NCBI GenBank assembly: GCA_964511185.1
Contig: CAZEDU010000072.1
Coordinates: 1-25,677 of the forward strand
Direction of reading: 5' to 3'
Length of the DNA: 25,677 bases
DNA from: CAZEDU01 sp964511185
Lineage (GTDB): Bacteria; Myxococcota; Myxococcia; Myxococcales; Myxococcaceae
In this document: positions 7,190 to 14,380 of the stretch, piece after piece
Numbering within the stretch: position 1 is the stretch's first letter
Layout: every line of letters starts with the position of its first letter
The notes under the pieces: model-generated
The model's database searches: none
The model's input: the letters and a program-made list of their open reading frames with translations, nothing else
Told to the model about the DNA's origin: nothing
Made by a program: the position numbers and the translations under genes

Positions 7190-7929
7190 GACGAATTCGA
7201 ACCGCGGTGCTGTGCGCGACCTTGCTGTCGCCGGCGCTCGCCCTCGCCGCGATCGGGAAGATCACCGTGCTCGAAGGCAAGGGCACCCGGACCCCCGAGA
7301 GCGGCCCAGCGGTCGCGCTCAAGGTCGGCAGCGACGTCGAGCTCAAGGACACGCTCCAGATCGACGGCGGGAACGCCAAGCTGCAGCTCAACGACGAGAG
7401 CGTCATCCTCATCGCCAAGGGCAGCACGCTCGTCATCGACGAGGCGAGCTTCGAAGGGCAGGAGCGCAAGGGGTTCGCCGCCAAGCTCAAGCTGGGGAAG
7501 ATCTGGGCGAAGGTCACCAAGTCGCTCGGGAGCGCGAAGTTCGAGGTCACGACCGAGCGCGCGGTCGCGGGCGTGCGCGGCACGGTGTTCCGCATCGACA
7601 CGGACACGCTGGTCAACGCGGCCGCCTCGCGCGGCAAGGCCAAGCCAAAGCCCAAACAGCGCACGGTGGTGAGCGTCTCGGAAGGGCTCGTCGACGTGAC
7701 GGCGAAGATAAAGCGCGCCGCGCCGGCTCAGCCTCCGAAGCCGAAGGGACCGCGCCAGGAGATCCCGCCGCCGTTCAAGGAGATCACGGCCGACGAATGG
7801 GAAGAGCGCTTCGTGCAGCTCAAGGCCAACATGCGCGTCACGGTCGGCGAGGACCTCTGGGAAGAGGCGTCGTACTCGCCCGAGCAGGACAATGACGCCT
7901 TTGCGTCGTTCATCCAGACGCAACAGTAG
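7186..7929 (+). CDS. Exported FecR-domain protein
   Basis: The protein has 247 residues; the ATG overlaps the previous stop and follows AGGGAG. Signal peptide: MRRIRTAVLCATLLSPALALA. Residues about 40-130 form a FecR beta-solenoid-like domain: LKVGSDVELKDTLQ, AKLQLNDESVILIAKGSTL, KLKLGKIWAKV, and FEVTTERAVAGVRGTVFRID. A Pro/Lys-rich linker follows (about 175-200) and then a charged C-terminus. It has no transmembrane helix like that of the FecR anti-sigma regulator and no sigma factor gene is adjacent, so it is more likely a structural or scaffold protein using the FecR fold. Last gene of the four-gene envelope operon. Confidence 0.85.
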   Translation: MRRIRTAVLCATLLSPALALAAIGKITVLEGKGTRTPESGPAVALKVGSDVELKDTLQIDGGNAKLQLNDESVILIAKGSTLVIDEASFEGQERKGFAAKLKLGKIWAKVTKSLGSAKFEVTTERAVAGVRGTVFRIDTDTLVNAAASRGKAKPKPKQRTVVSVSEGLVDVTAKIKRAAPAQPPKPKGPRQEIPPPFKEITADEWEERFVQLKANMRVTVGEDLWEEASYSPEQDNDAFASFIQTQQ

Positions 7930-7964
7930 GCGTCGCCCGCGGTCCTGATTAGCTTTCAGGGCCC

Positions 7965-8597
7965 ATGTGGTCGGACCGCCTCAGCACCCCCCCCGGGCCA
8001 GAGCGCACGTCGAGCTGGCTCACCGTGCCGAACATCGTCACGTTCATCCGGCTCGGGCTGATTCCGGTCTACCTCGCGCTGCACCTCACGCAGCACGCGC
8101 GCTGGGCGCTGGCGATCTTCGCGATCGCGATGTTCTCGGACCTGGTCGACGGCTTCCTGGCGCGGCTGCTCAATCAGCGCTCGCACCTGGGCGGGGTGCT
8201 CGACCCGATCGCCGACAAGCTGCTGGTCTTCTCCGCGCTGGCCGCGCTCACCTGGAGCCGCGCGCTGCCGGTCTGGCTCATCGGGGTGGTCGCCTTCCGC
8301 GACGGCTGGATGCTGATCGGCGTCTTCATGGTGCGCTGGAAGAGCCTCGAGATTCCGACCGCGCCGACGCGCATTGGGAAGTACGCCACCTTCGCGCTGA
8401 CCTGCCTGGTGCTCCTCGCGCTCGCCAACCTGACGACCGACTCGCCGCTCCTCGAGGCGTATGTGGCGGTGGCCGGGTTCATCGCCGGGCTGTGCGTGGT
8501 CGTCAGCACGGTGCAATACTTCGCGCGCTTCGGTTACCTCTGGTTCGCCCCGCCGAGGAGGCAGTCATCGCCCGCCGAAAAAAAGCCGCTCCGCTGA
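7965..8597 (+). CDS. pgsA: CDP-alcohol phosphatidyltransferase, PgsA-like
   Basis: The protein has 210 residues and is an integral inner-membrane enzyme with several helices. The CDP-alcohol phosphotransferase signature is complete: D59-x2-D62-G63-x2-A66-R67-x8-G76-x3-D80-x3-D84. The opening TVPNIVTFIRLGLIPVYL resembles PgsA, which joins CDP-diacylglycerol and glycerol-3-phosphate into phosphatidylglycerol phosphate. The ATG at 7965 leaves an 18-residue leader before the usual family start; AGGG lies three bases upstream, so the start is only fairly sure. It heads a four-gene overlapping unit and its end overlaps the AI-2E gene. Other CDP-alcohol transferases (such as cardiolipin synthase type) cannot be excluded. 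Confidence 0.83.
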   Translation: MWSDRLSTPPGPERTSSWLTVPNIVTFIRLGLIPVYLALHLTQHARWALAIFAIAMFSDLVDGFLARLLNQRSHLGGVLDPIADKLLVFSALAALTWSRALPVWLIGVVAFRDGWMLIGVFMVRWKSLEIPTAPTRIGKYATFALTCLVLLALANLTTDSPLLEAYVAVAGFIAGLCVVVSTVQYFARFGYLWFAPPRRQSSPAEKKPLR

Positions 8598-9754
8598 AGC
8601 CCGCCGCGCCGCCGCCTCCGCGGCCGCCCGAGCCGGTGGTCACCGTCGTCGAAGACGGCCCGCAGCTCTCCGAGGCCCAAGCGCGCCGCATCGACTTCTT
8701 CTGGTCGATCGGCATGGTGGTGACCGCGGTCGTCGTCTTCTTTTTGCTCTCCACCTTCCGCGGCGTCGGCGTGCCGGTCCTGCTGTCGTTGGCGATGGCG
8801 TACGTGCTGAACCCGCTCGTCACCTTGCTGGCGCGCCGCGGCTGGTCGCGCACCGTCGGCACCGCCGCCGTCTTCGGCGCGGCGACCCTGCTGCTCGCCG
8901 GCTTCGTTCTCTACTTGATCCCGGTGATTCGGGAGGAAGCGCAGAAGCTGCCGGACTTCTTCGCGAAGGCGAGCACCCAGATCGTCCCGTGGGTCGAGAG
9001 CCGCTTCGGCATCTCGCTGCCCACGCTCGTGCGCGAGCGCACCGCCGAGCTCGGCTCGCAAGCGTCCGACTTGTTGCGCAGCGCGGGGCCGAGCCTGGCC
9101 AAGCTGCTCGCCGCGTTCGCCGGCAACACCGCGCGCTTCGTGGCGACGGTGCTGGGCCTGCTCGTCGTGCCTGTGCTGGCGTTCTTCTTCTTGAAGGACT
9201 ACCCGCGGCTGGTCGAGCTCGCGCACGGCCTGTTGCCACGTCCCGCCGTCGCGCTGCTCACCCGGCGCTTCGCCGAGGTCGACGAGGTGCTCTCGGCCTT
9301 CGTGCGCGGGCAGCTCACCGTGGGGGCCATCCTCTCGGTCCTCTACGCCACCGGTCTCTCCATCGCGCGCGTCGACATGGCGATCGTGATCGGCCTCATC
9401 GCGGGGTTCGGAAACATGGTGCCCTATCTGGGCACCGCCATCGGCGTCGTGCTCGCCGGGCTGGGGTTGATCCTGTCCTGGCACGGGCCCTGGCAGATCT
9501 TCGTCATCGCGCTCACGTTCATTGGCGCGCAGGCGCTCGAGGGCTTCGTCATCACGCCGCGCGTCGTCGGTGAGAAGGTCGGGCTGCCGCCGGTGGTGGT
9601 GATCATCGCGGTGCTCGCCTTCGGAGAGCTCTTCGGCTTCATCGGGGTCTTGCTCGCGGTGCCGATGGCGGCGGTCCTGAAGGTCGTGTTGCAGGTCGTC
9701 ATCTCTCGCTACCGGAAGACCGCGCTGTTCATCGGGGCCGCGGGCAAAACGTGA
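8567..9754 (+). CDS. AI-2E family membrane protein (predicted ATC start)
   Basis: About 395 residues with seven to eight membrane helices. The membrane core begins at FFWSIGMVVTAVVVFFLL; the conserved C-terminal signature includes GFGNMVPYLGTAIGVVLAGL and ALEGFVITPRVVGEKVGLPP. This family (PF01594) covers exporters of the TqsA/YdiK/YhhT type and Na+/H+ antiporters; the substrate is unknown. No ATG fits the start. GAGGAGG (8555-8561) lies five bases before ATC at 8567, giving a basic leader ARRKKA and a proline-rich segment. The alternatives, CTG at 8594 and GTG at 8636, have no ribosome site. With ATC the gene overlaps pgsA by 31 bases. It ends in a GTGA overlap with the next gene. The product is sure; the start is tentative. 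Confidence 0.8.
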   Translation: MARRKKAAPLKPAAPPPPRPPEPVVTVVEDGPQLSEAQARRIDFFWSIGMVVTAVVVFFLLSTFRGVGVPVLLSLAMAYVLNPLVTLLARRGWSRTVGTAAVFGAATLLLAGFVLYLIPVIREEAQKLPDFFAKASTQIVPWVESRFGISLPTLVRERTAELGSQASDLLRSAGPSLAKLLAAFAGNTARFVATVLGLLVVPVLAFFFLKDYPRLVELAHGLLPRPAVALLTRRFAEVDEVLSAFVRGQLTVGAILSVLYATGLSIARVDMAIVIGLIAGFGNMVPYLGTAIGVVLAGLGLILSWHGPWQIFVIALTFIGAQALEGFVITPRVVGEKVGLPPVVVIIAVLAFGELFGFIGVLLAVPMAAVLKVVLQVVISRYRKTALFIGAAGKT

Positions 9755-10524
9755 TCTGGGCTGCGGCGCTGGCGCTCACCATCGGGCAAGCCGGGGTCGC
9801 GCCGGACGTCTTCGTGCTGCCCGGCCACCGGGTGCACGTGATCGCCTCGGAGGATCTCGATCCGGACGCGCTCCGCGCGTTGGCTCGAGAGAACGTCGTG
9901 CTGTGGCTGCGCACCCGCTCGAACGCGCTGCGCGAGTCGACGGTCGAGAACGTCGCGCGTTTTCCGGAGGCGTACGTCGAGCTGCGGCCGCCGCTGCTCG
10001 ACGCGCAGCTGCAAGCCCTTCGGCGCGCCAGCCGGGCGGGGGCCTGGATTCGCGGCGAGATGGCGGGGGAGAAGTCGTTCTTTCGGCTCGGCCATCGACC
10101 GGTGGCGGTGTCGCTCACGGGGGCGCTCGAGCGCGAGAAGCTGGCGGGCTTGGCGCGCCTGCGGGTGACCCGCGTCGACTGGAGCCCGGGGGCGACGCCG
10201 GATCTCCTCTCGTGGGGACACGCGCAGCAGCTCTCGGGTCGGCGGCTCGTGCGCCTCGCGCCGGTGGAAGGCGCGCGGTGCGGGAAGGGGACGGCGTTCT
10301 TCGTCGACGCCCGGCAGGAGGTGGCGCCCGAGCCGAGCGACTGCGCCGTGGTCGTCCGCGTGTCTCCGACCATCGGCGACGCGCAGCTCCAGCGCTTGTA
10401 CCGGGCGTATCGCTCCGTCGAGCTGGAGGTCGAGGTGGGCGACGACGAGCTGCTCGCACGAAAAGCGCGGGCGCTGCTCGAGCGGCTCGAGGCGGCGGGC
10501 CCGTCGCCGGGGAGCCGCCCGTGA
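9751..10524 (+). CDS. Unknown exported protein
   Basis: The protein has 257 residues and starts at GTG 9751, overlapping the AI-2E stop. MIWAAALALTIGQAGVA looks like a short signal peptide or membrane anchor. I recognise no family. The rest alternates short strands and helices (VHVIASEDLDPDALRAL, VVLWLRTRSN, AYVELRPPLLDAQLQAL, AVVVRVSP, SVELEVEVGDDELLARKARA), which suggests a repeating alpha/beta or barrel fold. There are two cysteines (CGKGTAFF and SDCAVVV) that could form a disulfide if it is periplasmic. GC and codon use match its neighbours. It lies between a membrane transporter and a DNA glycosylase and is coupled to both by overlaps. No function is assigned. Confidence 0.75.
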   Translation: MIWAAALALTIGQAGVAPDVFVLPGHRVHVIASEDLDPDALRALARENVVLWLRTRSNALRESTVENVARFPEAYVELRPPLLDAQLQALRRASRAGAWIRGEMAGEKSFFRLGHRPVAVSLTGALEREKLAGLARLRVTRVDWSPGATPDLLSWGHAQQLSGRRLVRLAPVEGARCGKGTAFFVDARQEVAPEPSDCAVVVRVSPTIGDAQLQRLYRAYRSVELEVEVGDDELLARKARALLERLEAAGPSPGSRP

Positions 10525-11213
10525 GCGGGCGAGGAGAGCGCTGGTCGAAGCTGCGCGCGGAGATCATCGCGTGCCGCGCGTGCCCGAGGCTGGTGGCGTG
10601 GCGCGAAGAGGTCGCGCGCGTGAAGCGGAAGGCCTTTCGCGAGCAGACCTATTGGGGACGTCCGGTGCCCGGGTTCGGAGATCCGAAGGCCCGGCTGGCG
10701 ATCGTCGGGCTCGCGCCCGCGGCGCACGGCGCGAACCGAACCGGACGCATGTTCACAGGAGATCGATCGGGAGACTTCTTGTACGCGGGGCTCCACCGCG
10801 CGGGCTTCGCGAACCAGCCGACCAGCGTGCACCGCGATGACGGGCTCCAGCTGCGCGGCGCGTTCGTGCTCATGCCCGTGCGCTGCGCTCCGCCGGGGAA
10901 CATGCCGACCAAGGCAGAGCTCGCGCGCTGCAGCGGCTTCTTCGATCGCGAGCTGGCGCTGTTGCCGGCGCGGGTGTTCCTCGCGCTCGGCGCGATCGCC
11001 TGGGAGTCGACGCTCGGCCACCTCGCGCGGAAGGGCGTGCCGATTCCCAGCCCGCGGCCGAAGTTCGCCCACGGCGCGGTGGTGCGGCTGGGGCCGAGCG
11101 TCACCCTGGTCGGCTGCTACCACGTGAGCCAGCAGAACACGCAGACCGGAAGGCTGACGCCGGCGATGTTCGATCGCGTGCTCGGGAGAGTGGGTGCGCT
11201 GCTGGCGCGCTGA
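10521..11213 (+). CDS. Uracil-DNA glycosylase, family 5 (UDGb)
   Basis: The protein has 230 residues and starts at GTG 10521 in a GTGA overlap. It removes uracil, and in this family also other deaminated bases, from DNA, starting base-excision repair. Motif 1 reads GLAPAAHGANRTGRMFTGD (63-81), the family-5 form without the catalytic Asp/Asn of family 1. Motif 2 is HVSQQNTQTGRLT (201-213). Four cysteines at C18, C21 (CRACPR), C122 and C137 fit the 4Fe-4S cluster ligands of families 4 and 5. The family is best known from thermophiles, actinobacteria and some proteobacteria. Last gene of the pgsA unit. Why a repair enzyme is coupled to membrane genes is not evident. Confidence 0.93.
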   Translation: MSGRGERWSKLRAEIIACRACPRLVAWREEVARVKRKAFREQTYWGRPVPGFGDPKARLAIVGLAPAAHGANRTGRMFTGDRSGDFLYAGLHRAGFANQPTSVHRDDGLQLRGAFVLMPVRCAPPGNMPTKAELARCSGFFDRELALLPARVFLALGAIAWESTLGHLARKGVPIPSPRPKFAHGAVVRLGPSVTLVGCYHVSQQNTQTGRLTPAMFDRVLGRVGALLAR

Positions 11214-11225
11214 GGGAGTGCGACC

Positions 11226-11253
11226 TTGACGCCGCTGACGGCCGTTGTTATCA
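11226..11253 (+). promoter_or_regulatory. Predicted promoter of tRNA-Val
   Basis: TTGACG (11226-11231), a 16-base spacer and TTATCA (11248-11253) end 17 bases before the tRNA. It may also drive thrS, because no other promoter is visible before that gene. Confidence 0.5.
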
Positions 11254-11270
11254 GCGCGGCCCAAGAAGCC

Positions 11271-11342
<72 letters not shown>

Positions 11343-11358
11343 CAACGAGGTCATCGAA

Positions 11359-11400
11359 CGCGGGCGGCGGGTCGCTTTGGCCCGCCGCCCGCGGTCTTTT
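11359..11400 (+). terminator. Strong hairpin terminator or attenuator between tRNA-Val and thrS
   Basis: A perfect 13-base-pair GC stem (11359-11371 with 11381-11393), a 9-base loop and then GTCTTTT. It ends directly at the GGAG ribosome site of thrS (11401). As a simple terminator it would close the tRNA-Val transcript. But no promoter can fit between it and thrS, so thrS must be read through it or controlled by it. Confidence 0.85.
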
Positions 11401-11414
11401 GGAGAACGAACGCC

Positions 11415-13343
11415 ATGGCAGAGCTCCTCACGGTGACGCTTCCGGACGGCACGCAGAAGCAGACGCCGAAGGGCACCCGCATCGCCGACTTCGTGCGCGA
11501 GAACATCGGGCCGGGGCTGGCGAAGGCGGCCGTCATCGCGAAGCTCGACGGTCAGCAGGTCGACCTGTCGCGCCCGCTCGAGCATGACGTCAAGCTCGAG
11601 ATCGTCACCACCAAGTCGCCCGAGGCGCTCGAGGTCATTCGCCACGACGCGGCGCACATCGTGGCCGACGCGGTGCAGAGGCTCTTCCCCGGGACCCAGG
11701 TCACCATCGGCCCGACCATCGAAGACGGCTTCTATTACGACTTCTATCGGGAGAAGCCGTTCACGCCGGAAGACCTGGAGAAGATCGAAGCCGAGGCCAA
11801 CGCGATCATCGCCAAGGATCACCCCTTCGTCCGCGAAGAGGTCTCGATCAACGACGCGCTCCAGCTCTTCGAGTCGATGGGCGAGAAGTTCAAGGTCGAG
11901 ATCGTCAACGACATCGTGAAGAAGGGCGCCAAGACGCTGACGCTCTACAAGCACGGCGGCTGGGTCGACTTCTGCCTGGGACCGCACGGCCCCTCGACCG
12001 GCAAGGTCGGCGTGATCAAGCTGCTCTCGTCGAGCGGCGCCTACTGGCGCGGCGATCACCGGAACCCGATGCTCCAGCGCATCTACGGCACCGCGTTCTT
12101 CGACAAGAAGGCGCTCAGCGAGTGGATGACGCGCCAGGAAGAGGCGAAGAAGCGCGATCACCGCAAGCTCGGCAAGGAGCTCGACCTCTTTCACTTCCAC
12201 CCCTACGCGCCGGGCTCGGCGTTCTGGACCCCGAAGGGGACCACCGTCTACCAGCTGCTCGCGGGCTTCATGCGCAAGCTGACGGCGGAGGCGGGCTACC
12301 AGGAGATCAAGACGCCGCTGCTCTTCAACAAGGGGCTTTGGGAGACCTCGGGCCACTGGGGCAAATACAAAGAGAACATGTTCCTGGTGCTCGACAGCGA
12401 GACCGGTGAGCACGACTTCTCGCTCAAGCCGATGAACTGCCCGTCGCACCACCTGTACTTCGGCTTCAAGAAGCACAGCTACCGCGACCTGCCGCTCAGG
12501 CTGTCGACGCAGGACGTCCTGCACCGCAACGAGGCGTCGGGCACGCTCGGCGGCCTCACCCGCGTGCGCCAGTTCGCGCAAGACGACGCGCACATCTACT
12601 GCACCGAGGCCCAGATCGCCGACGAGGTCCGCCGCTTCACCCAGCTGCTCGACCGCGTCTACAAGGCGTTCGGGTTGCAGTACTCGGCGAAGTTCTCGAC
12701 GCGCCCCGCGCAGCGGCTCGGCGACGACGCGACGTGGGACCACGCGGAGGCGAGCCTGAAGTCGGTGCTCGACGGCTTGGGCCTCGAGTACGAGACCAAG
12801 CCGGGCGAGGGCGCCTTCTACGGCCCGAAGATCGACTTCGACGTCTCCGACAGCATCGGCCGCAAGTGGCAGCTGGGCACCATCCAGCTCGACTCCCTGG
12901 CCGCGCAGCGCTTCGAGCTCCGCTACATCGGCGAGGACAACGCCGAGCACGCGCCGGTCGTGCTGCACCGGGCCATCTACGGATCGTTCGAGCGCTTCAT
13001 CGCCATCCTCATCGAGCACTTCGCCGGGGCCTTCCCCGCCTGGCTGGCGCCGATCCAGGGCGTGGTCGTGACGGTGGCCGACCGCCAGAACGACTACGCG
13101 GCGCAGGTGCGAGATCGCCTGCGCTCGCTCGGCTACCGGGTCGAGTTCGACTCGCGCGGCATGTCGATGAACGCCAAGATCCGAGAGGCGCAGCTTCAGA
13201 AGGTGCCGTACACGCTCGTCATCGGTGACAAGGAGGTCGAGCAGCAGGCGGTCGCGCCGCGCCGGTACGGCGGCGAGGACCTCAAGACCATGCGGCTCGA
13301 CGACTTCATCGCGCTGTTGAGCAAGGAAGCCGCGACGCCGTAA
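11415..13343 (+). CDS. thrS: Threonyl-tRNA synthetase
   Basis: The protein has 642 residues, the normal length for bacterial ThrRS. It charges tRNA-Thr with threonine in the cytoplasm. Order: TGS domain (about 3-64); editing domain with H77-x3-H81 and the WVDFCLGPHGPST segment; class II catalytic core from about 265 with motif 2 (HRNEASGTLGGLTRVR) and motif 3; and the C-terminal anticodon-binding domain from about 540. Zinc ligands are C342 (MNCPSHH), H393 (DDAHIYC) and H518 (VVLHRAI). GGAG ten bases before the ATG sets the start. It is first of thrS-infC-rpmI-rplT-pheS-pheT-ihfA. In E. coli thrS is repressed by its own product through mRNA mimicry; here a large hairpin just ahead of the ribosome site suggests a different leader control. 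Confidence 0.97.
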   Translation: MAELLTVTLPDGTQKQTPKGTRIADFVRENIGPGLAKAAVIAKLDGQQVDLSRPLEHDVKLEIVTTKSPEALEVIRHDAAHIVADAVQRLFPGTQVTIGPTIEDGFYYDFYREKPFTPEDLEKIEAEANAIIAKDHPFVREEVSINDALQLFESMGEKFKVEIVNDIVKKGAKTLTLYKHGGWVDFCLGPHGPSTGKVGVIKLLSSSGAYWRGDHRNPMLQRIYGTAFFDKKALSEWMTRQEEAKKRDHRKLGKELDLFHFHPYAPGSAFWTPKGTTVYQLLAGFMRKLTAEAGYQEIKTPLLFNKGLWETSGHWGKYKENMFLVLDSETGEHDFSLKPMNCPSHHLYFGFKKHSYRDLPLRLSTQDVLHRNEASGTLGGLTRVRQFAQDDAHIYCTEAQIADEVRRFTQLLDRVYKAFGLQYSAKFSTRPAQRLGDDATWDHAEASLKSVLDGLGLEYETKPGEGAFYGPKIDFDVSDSIGRKWQLGTIQLDSLAAQRFELRYIGEDNAEHAPVVLHRAIYGSFERFIAILIEHFAGAFPAWLAPIQGVVVTVADRQNDYAAQVRDRLRSLGYRVEFDSRGMSMNAKIREAQLQKVPYTLVIGDKEVEQQAVAPRRYGGEDLKTMRLDDFIALLSKEAATP

Positions 13344-13370
13344 CGCACGCAACACGGCCGCCTGCTCGCC

Positions 13371-13398
13371 TTGACTCTCGGGGCGAGGTCGGTAAGGT
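13371..13398 (+). promoter_or_regulatory. Predicted internal promoter for infC
   Basis: TTGACT (13371-13376), a 16-base spacer and TAAGGT (13393-13398) lie in the 91-base gap between thrS and infC. The predicted RNA start would be about 30 bases before the infC start codon. This would let infC and the ribosomal protein genes be made apart from thrS. Confidence 0.5.
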
Positions 13399-13434
13399 GG
13401 CCGCCCTCAAACCGTCTTTTTCGGAGGAAGTGTC

Positions 13435-14100
13435 ATCGCCCGCGATCAAAGAACCAATCGCCGCATTCGTGCTCGTGAAGTGCGCGTCGTCGGCGCCCAG
13501 GGTGAGCAGCTCGGTGTTCTTGCCATCGAAGTAGCGCTGGCCCGCGCCGGTGAGCTCGGCCTCGATCTCGTCGAGGTCAACCCGATGGCCAAGCCGCCCG
13601 TCTGCAAGATCATGGACTACGGGCGCTTCAAGTACGAAGAGAAGAAGAAGGCCTCCGAAGCCAAGAAGAAGCAGGTGGTCGTCAAGCTGAAGGAAATCAA
13701 GCTCCGGCCCAAGACCGAAGAGCACGACTACGAGTTCAAGGTCCGCAACATCAAGAGCTTCCTGGAAGAGGGCAACAAGGCGAAGATCACCATCATGTTC
13801 CGCGGCCGCGAGATCACCCACCGCGAGCTCGGGCAGCGCATCCTGGATGACGTGATCGCCGACACCAAGGAAATCGGAGTCGTCGAGCAGCCGCCGCGCA
13901 TGGAAGGCCGCCAGATGTACATGATCCTGGCCCCCAACCCGAAGGTCGCTCAGCGCGCGCGCGACTTGGCCCGCCAGCAGGCCCAGGCCCAAGAGCAGAA
14001 GGAACAAAAAGAGGCCAAGCCAGCCAGCCAGCCGCCGAAGCCGGCGGGGAGCGCCCCGAGCGCCGCTCCGGCCGCGCCTGGTCCTCAGGCAGGGAGTTGA
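13435..14100 (+). CDS. infC: Translation initiation factor IF-3 with ATC start and C-terminal tail
   Basis: The protein has 221 residues. IF-3 binds the 30S subunit, keeps it apart from 50S and rejects wrong start codons. The N-domain contains TNRRIRAREVRVVG, GEQLGVL and PPVCKIMDYGRFKYE; the C-domain contains KEIKLRPKTEEHDY, FLEEGNKAKITIMFRGREI and MILAPNPK. The start is ATC at 13435 behind GGAGGAAG. The frame is closed by TAA at 13393 and holds no ATG, GTG or TTG before GTG 13480, which would remove the conserved N-terminus. A non-AUG start allows IF-3 to repress its own synthesis, as with AUU in E. coli infC. Residues 171-221 form a Gln/Lys/Ala/Pro-rich tail absent from E. coli IF-3. As I recall, M. 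xanthus IF-3 (Dsg) has both an AUC start and a tail. Confidence 0.95.
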   Translation: MARDQRTNRRIRAREVRVVGAQGEQLGVLAIEVALARAGELGLDLVEVNPMAKPPVCKIMDYGRFKYEEKKKASEAKKKQVVVKLKEIKLRPKTEEHDYEFKVRNIKSFLEEGNKAKITIMFRGREITHRELGQRILDDVIADTKEIGVVEQPPRMEGRQMYMILAPNPKVAQRARDLARQQAQAQEQKEQKEAKPASQPPKPAGSAPSAAPAAPGPQAGS

Positions 14101-14104
14101 CAAG

Positions 14105-14138
14105 AAGGGCGCGAAAAGAGAAGGTGCGCGCCCTTTTT
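14105..14138 (+). terminator. Hairpin terminator or attenuator between infC and rpmI
   Basis: Arms AAGGGCGCG (14105-14113) and CGCGCCCTT (14127-14135) form nine perfect pairs around a 13-base loop, with a T-run at 14134-14138. It starts four bases after the infC stop and ends ten bases before the rpmI ribosome site. Within a conserved operon it is more likely a partial terminator or regulated leader than a full stop; L20 autoregulation acts at this junction in enteric bacteria. Confidence 0.75.
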
Positions 14139-14160
14139 ACCGGCCCTCGGAAGGATGCCG

Positions 14161-14370
14161 ATGTCGAAGCTCAAGACCAAGAGCGGCGCCAAGAAGCGCC
14201 TGCACGTGAAGAAGTCGGGAAAAGTGAAGCACGGTAAGGCGTTTGCCAAGCACCTCTTCACTCACTCCAAGACCCCGGCCAGCAAGCGCCGGAACCGTGG
14301 CACCTCGCACCTGAAGGGCATGGACGCGAAGAAGGTCATTCGCGAGCTGTTCCCGTACGGTGCCAACTAG
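14161..14370 (+). CDS. rpmI: 50S ribosomal protein L35
   Basis: The protein has 69 residues and is very basic, with the L35 pattern KLKTKSGAKKRLHVKKSGKV, then SKTPASKRR and a final KKVIRELFPYG. The start at ATG 14161 is preferred over ATG 14155 because GGAAGG (14149-14154) touches the first ATG but stands six bases from the second. It is co-oriented with rplT, ten bases between the genes, the usual L35-L20 pair. Confidence 0.95.
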   Translation: MSKLKTKSGAKKRLHVKKSGKVKHGKAFAKHLFTHSKTPASKRRNRGTSHLKGMDAKKVIRELFPYGAN

Positions 14371-14380
14371 GAACTAAGTC

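Noticed and set aside
7186..7929. FecR-domain protein as an anti-sigma factor regulator of iron uptake
   Set aside because: No sigma factor or TonB receptor gene is adjacent, there is no transmembrane helix, and a cleavable signal peptide is present.
92..10567. Many long Arg/Ala/His-rich open frames opposite or beside real genes (for example 1340-2683 minus, 1846-2802 plus, 8534-9484 minus)
   Set aside because: They are low-complexity antisense or out-of-frame shadows produced by GC-rich third positions of recognised genes; none has its own ribosome site with a plausible protein.
14097..14125. TTGACA at 14097-14102 as a promoter for rpmI
   Set aside because: At 16-18 bases downstream there is no acceptable -10 box (GAAGGT), and the spacer would consist of the terminator stem.
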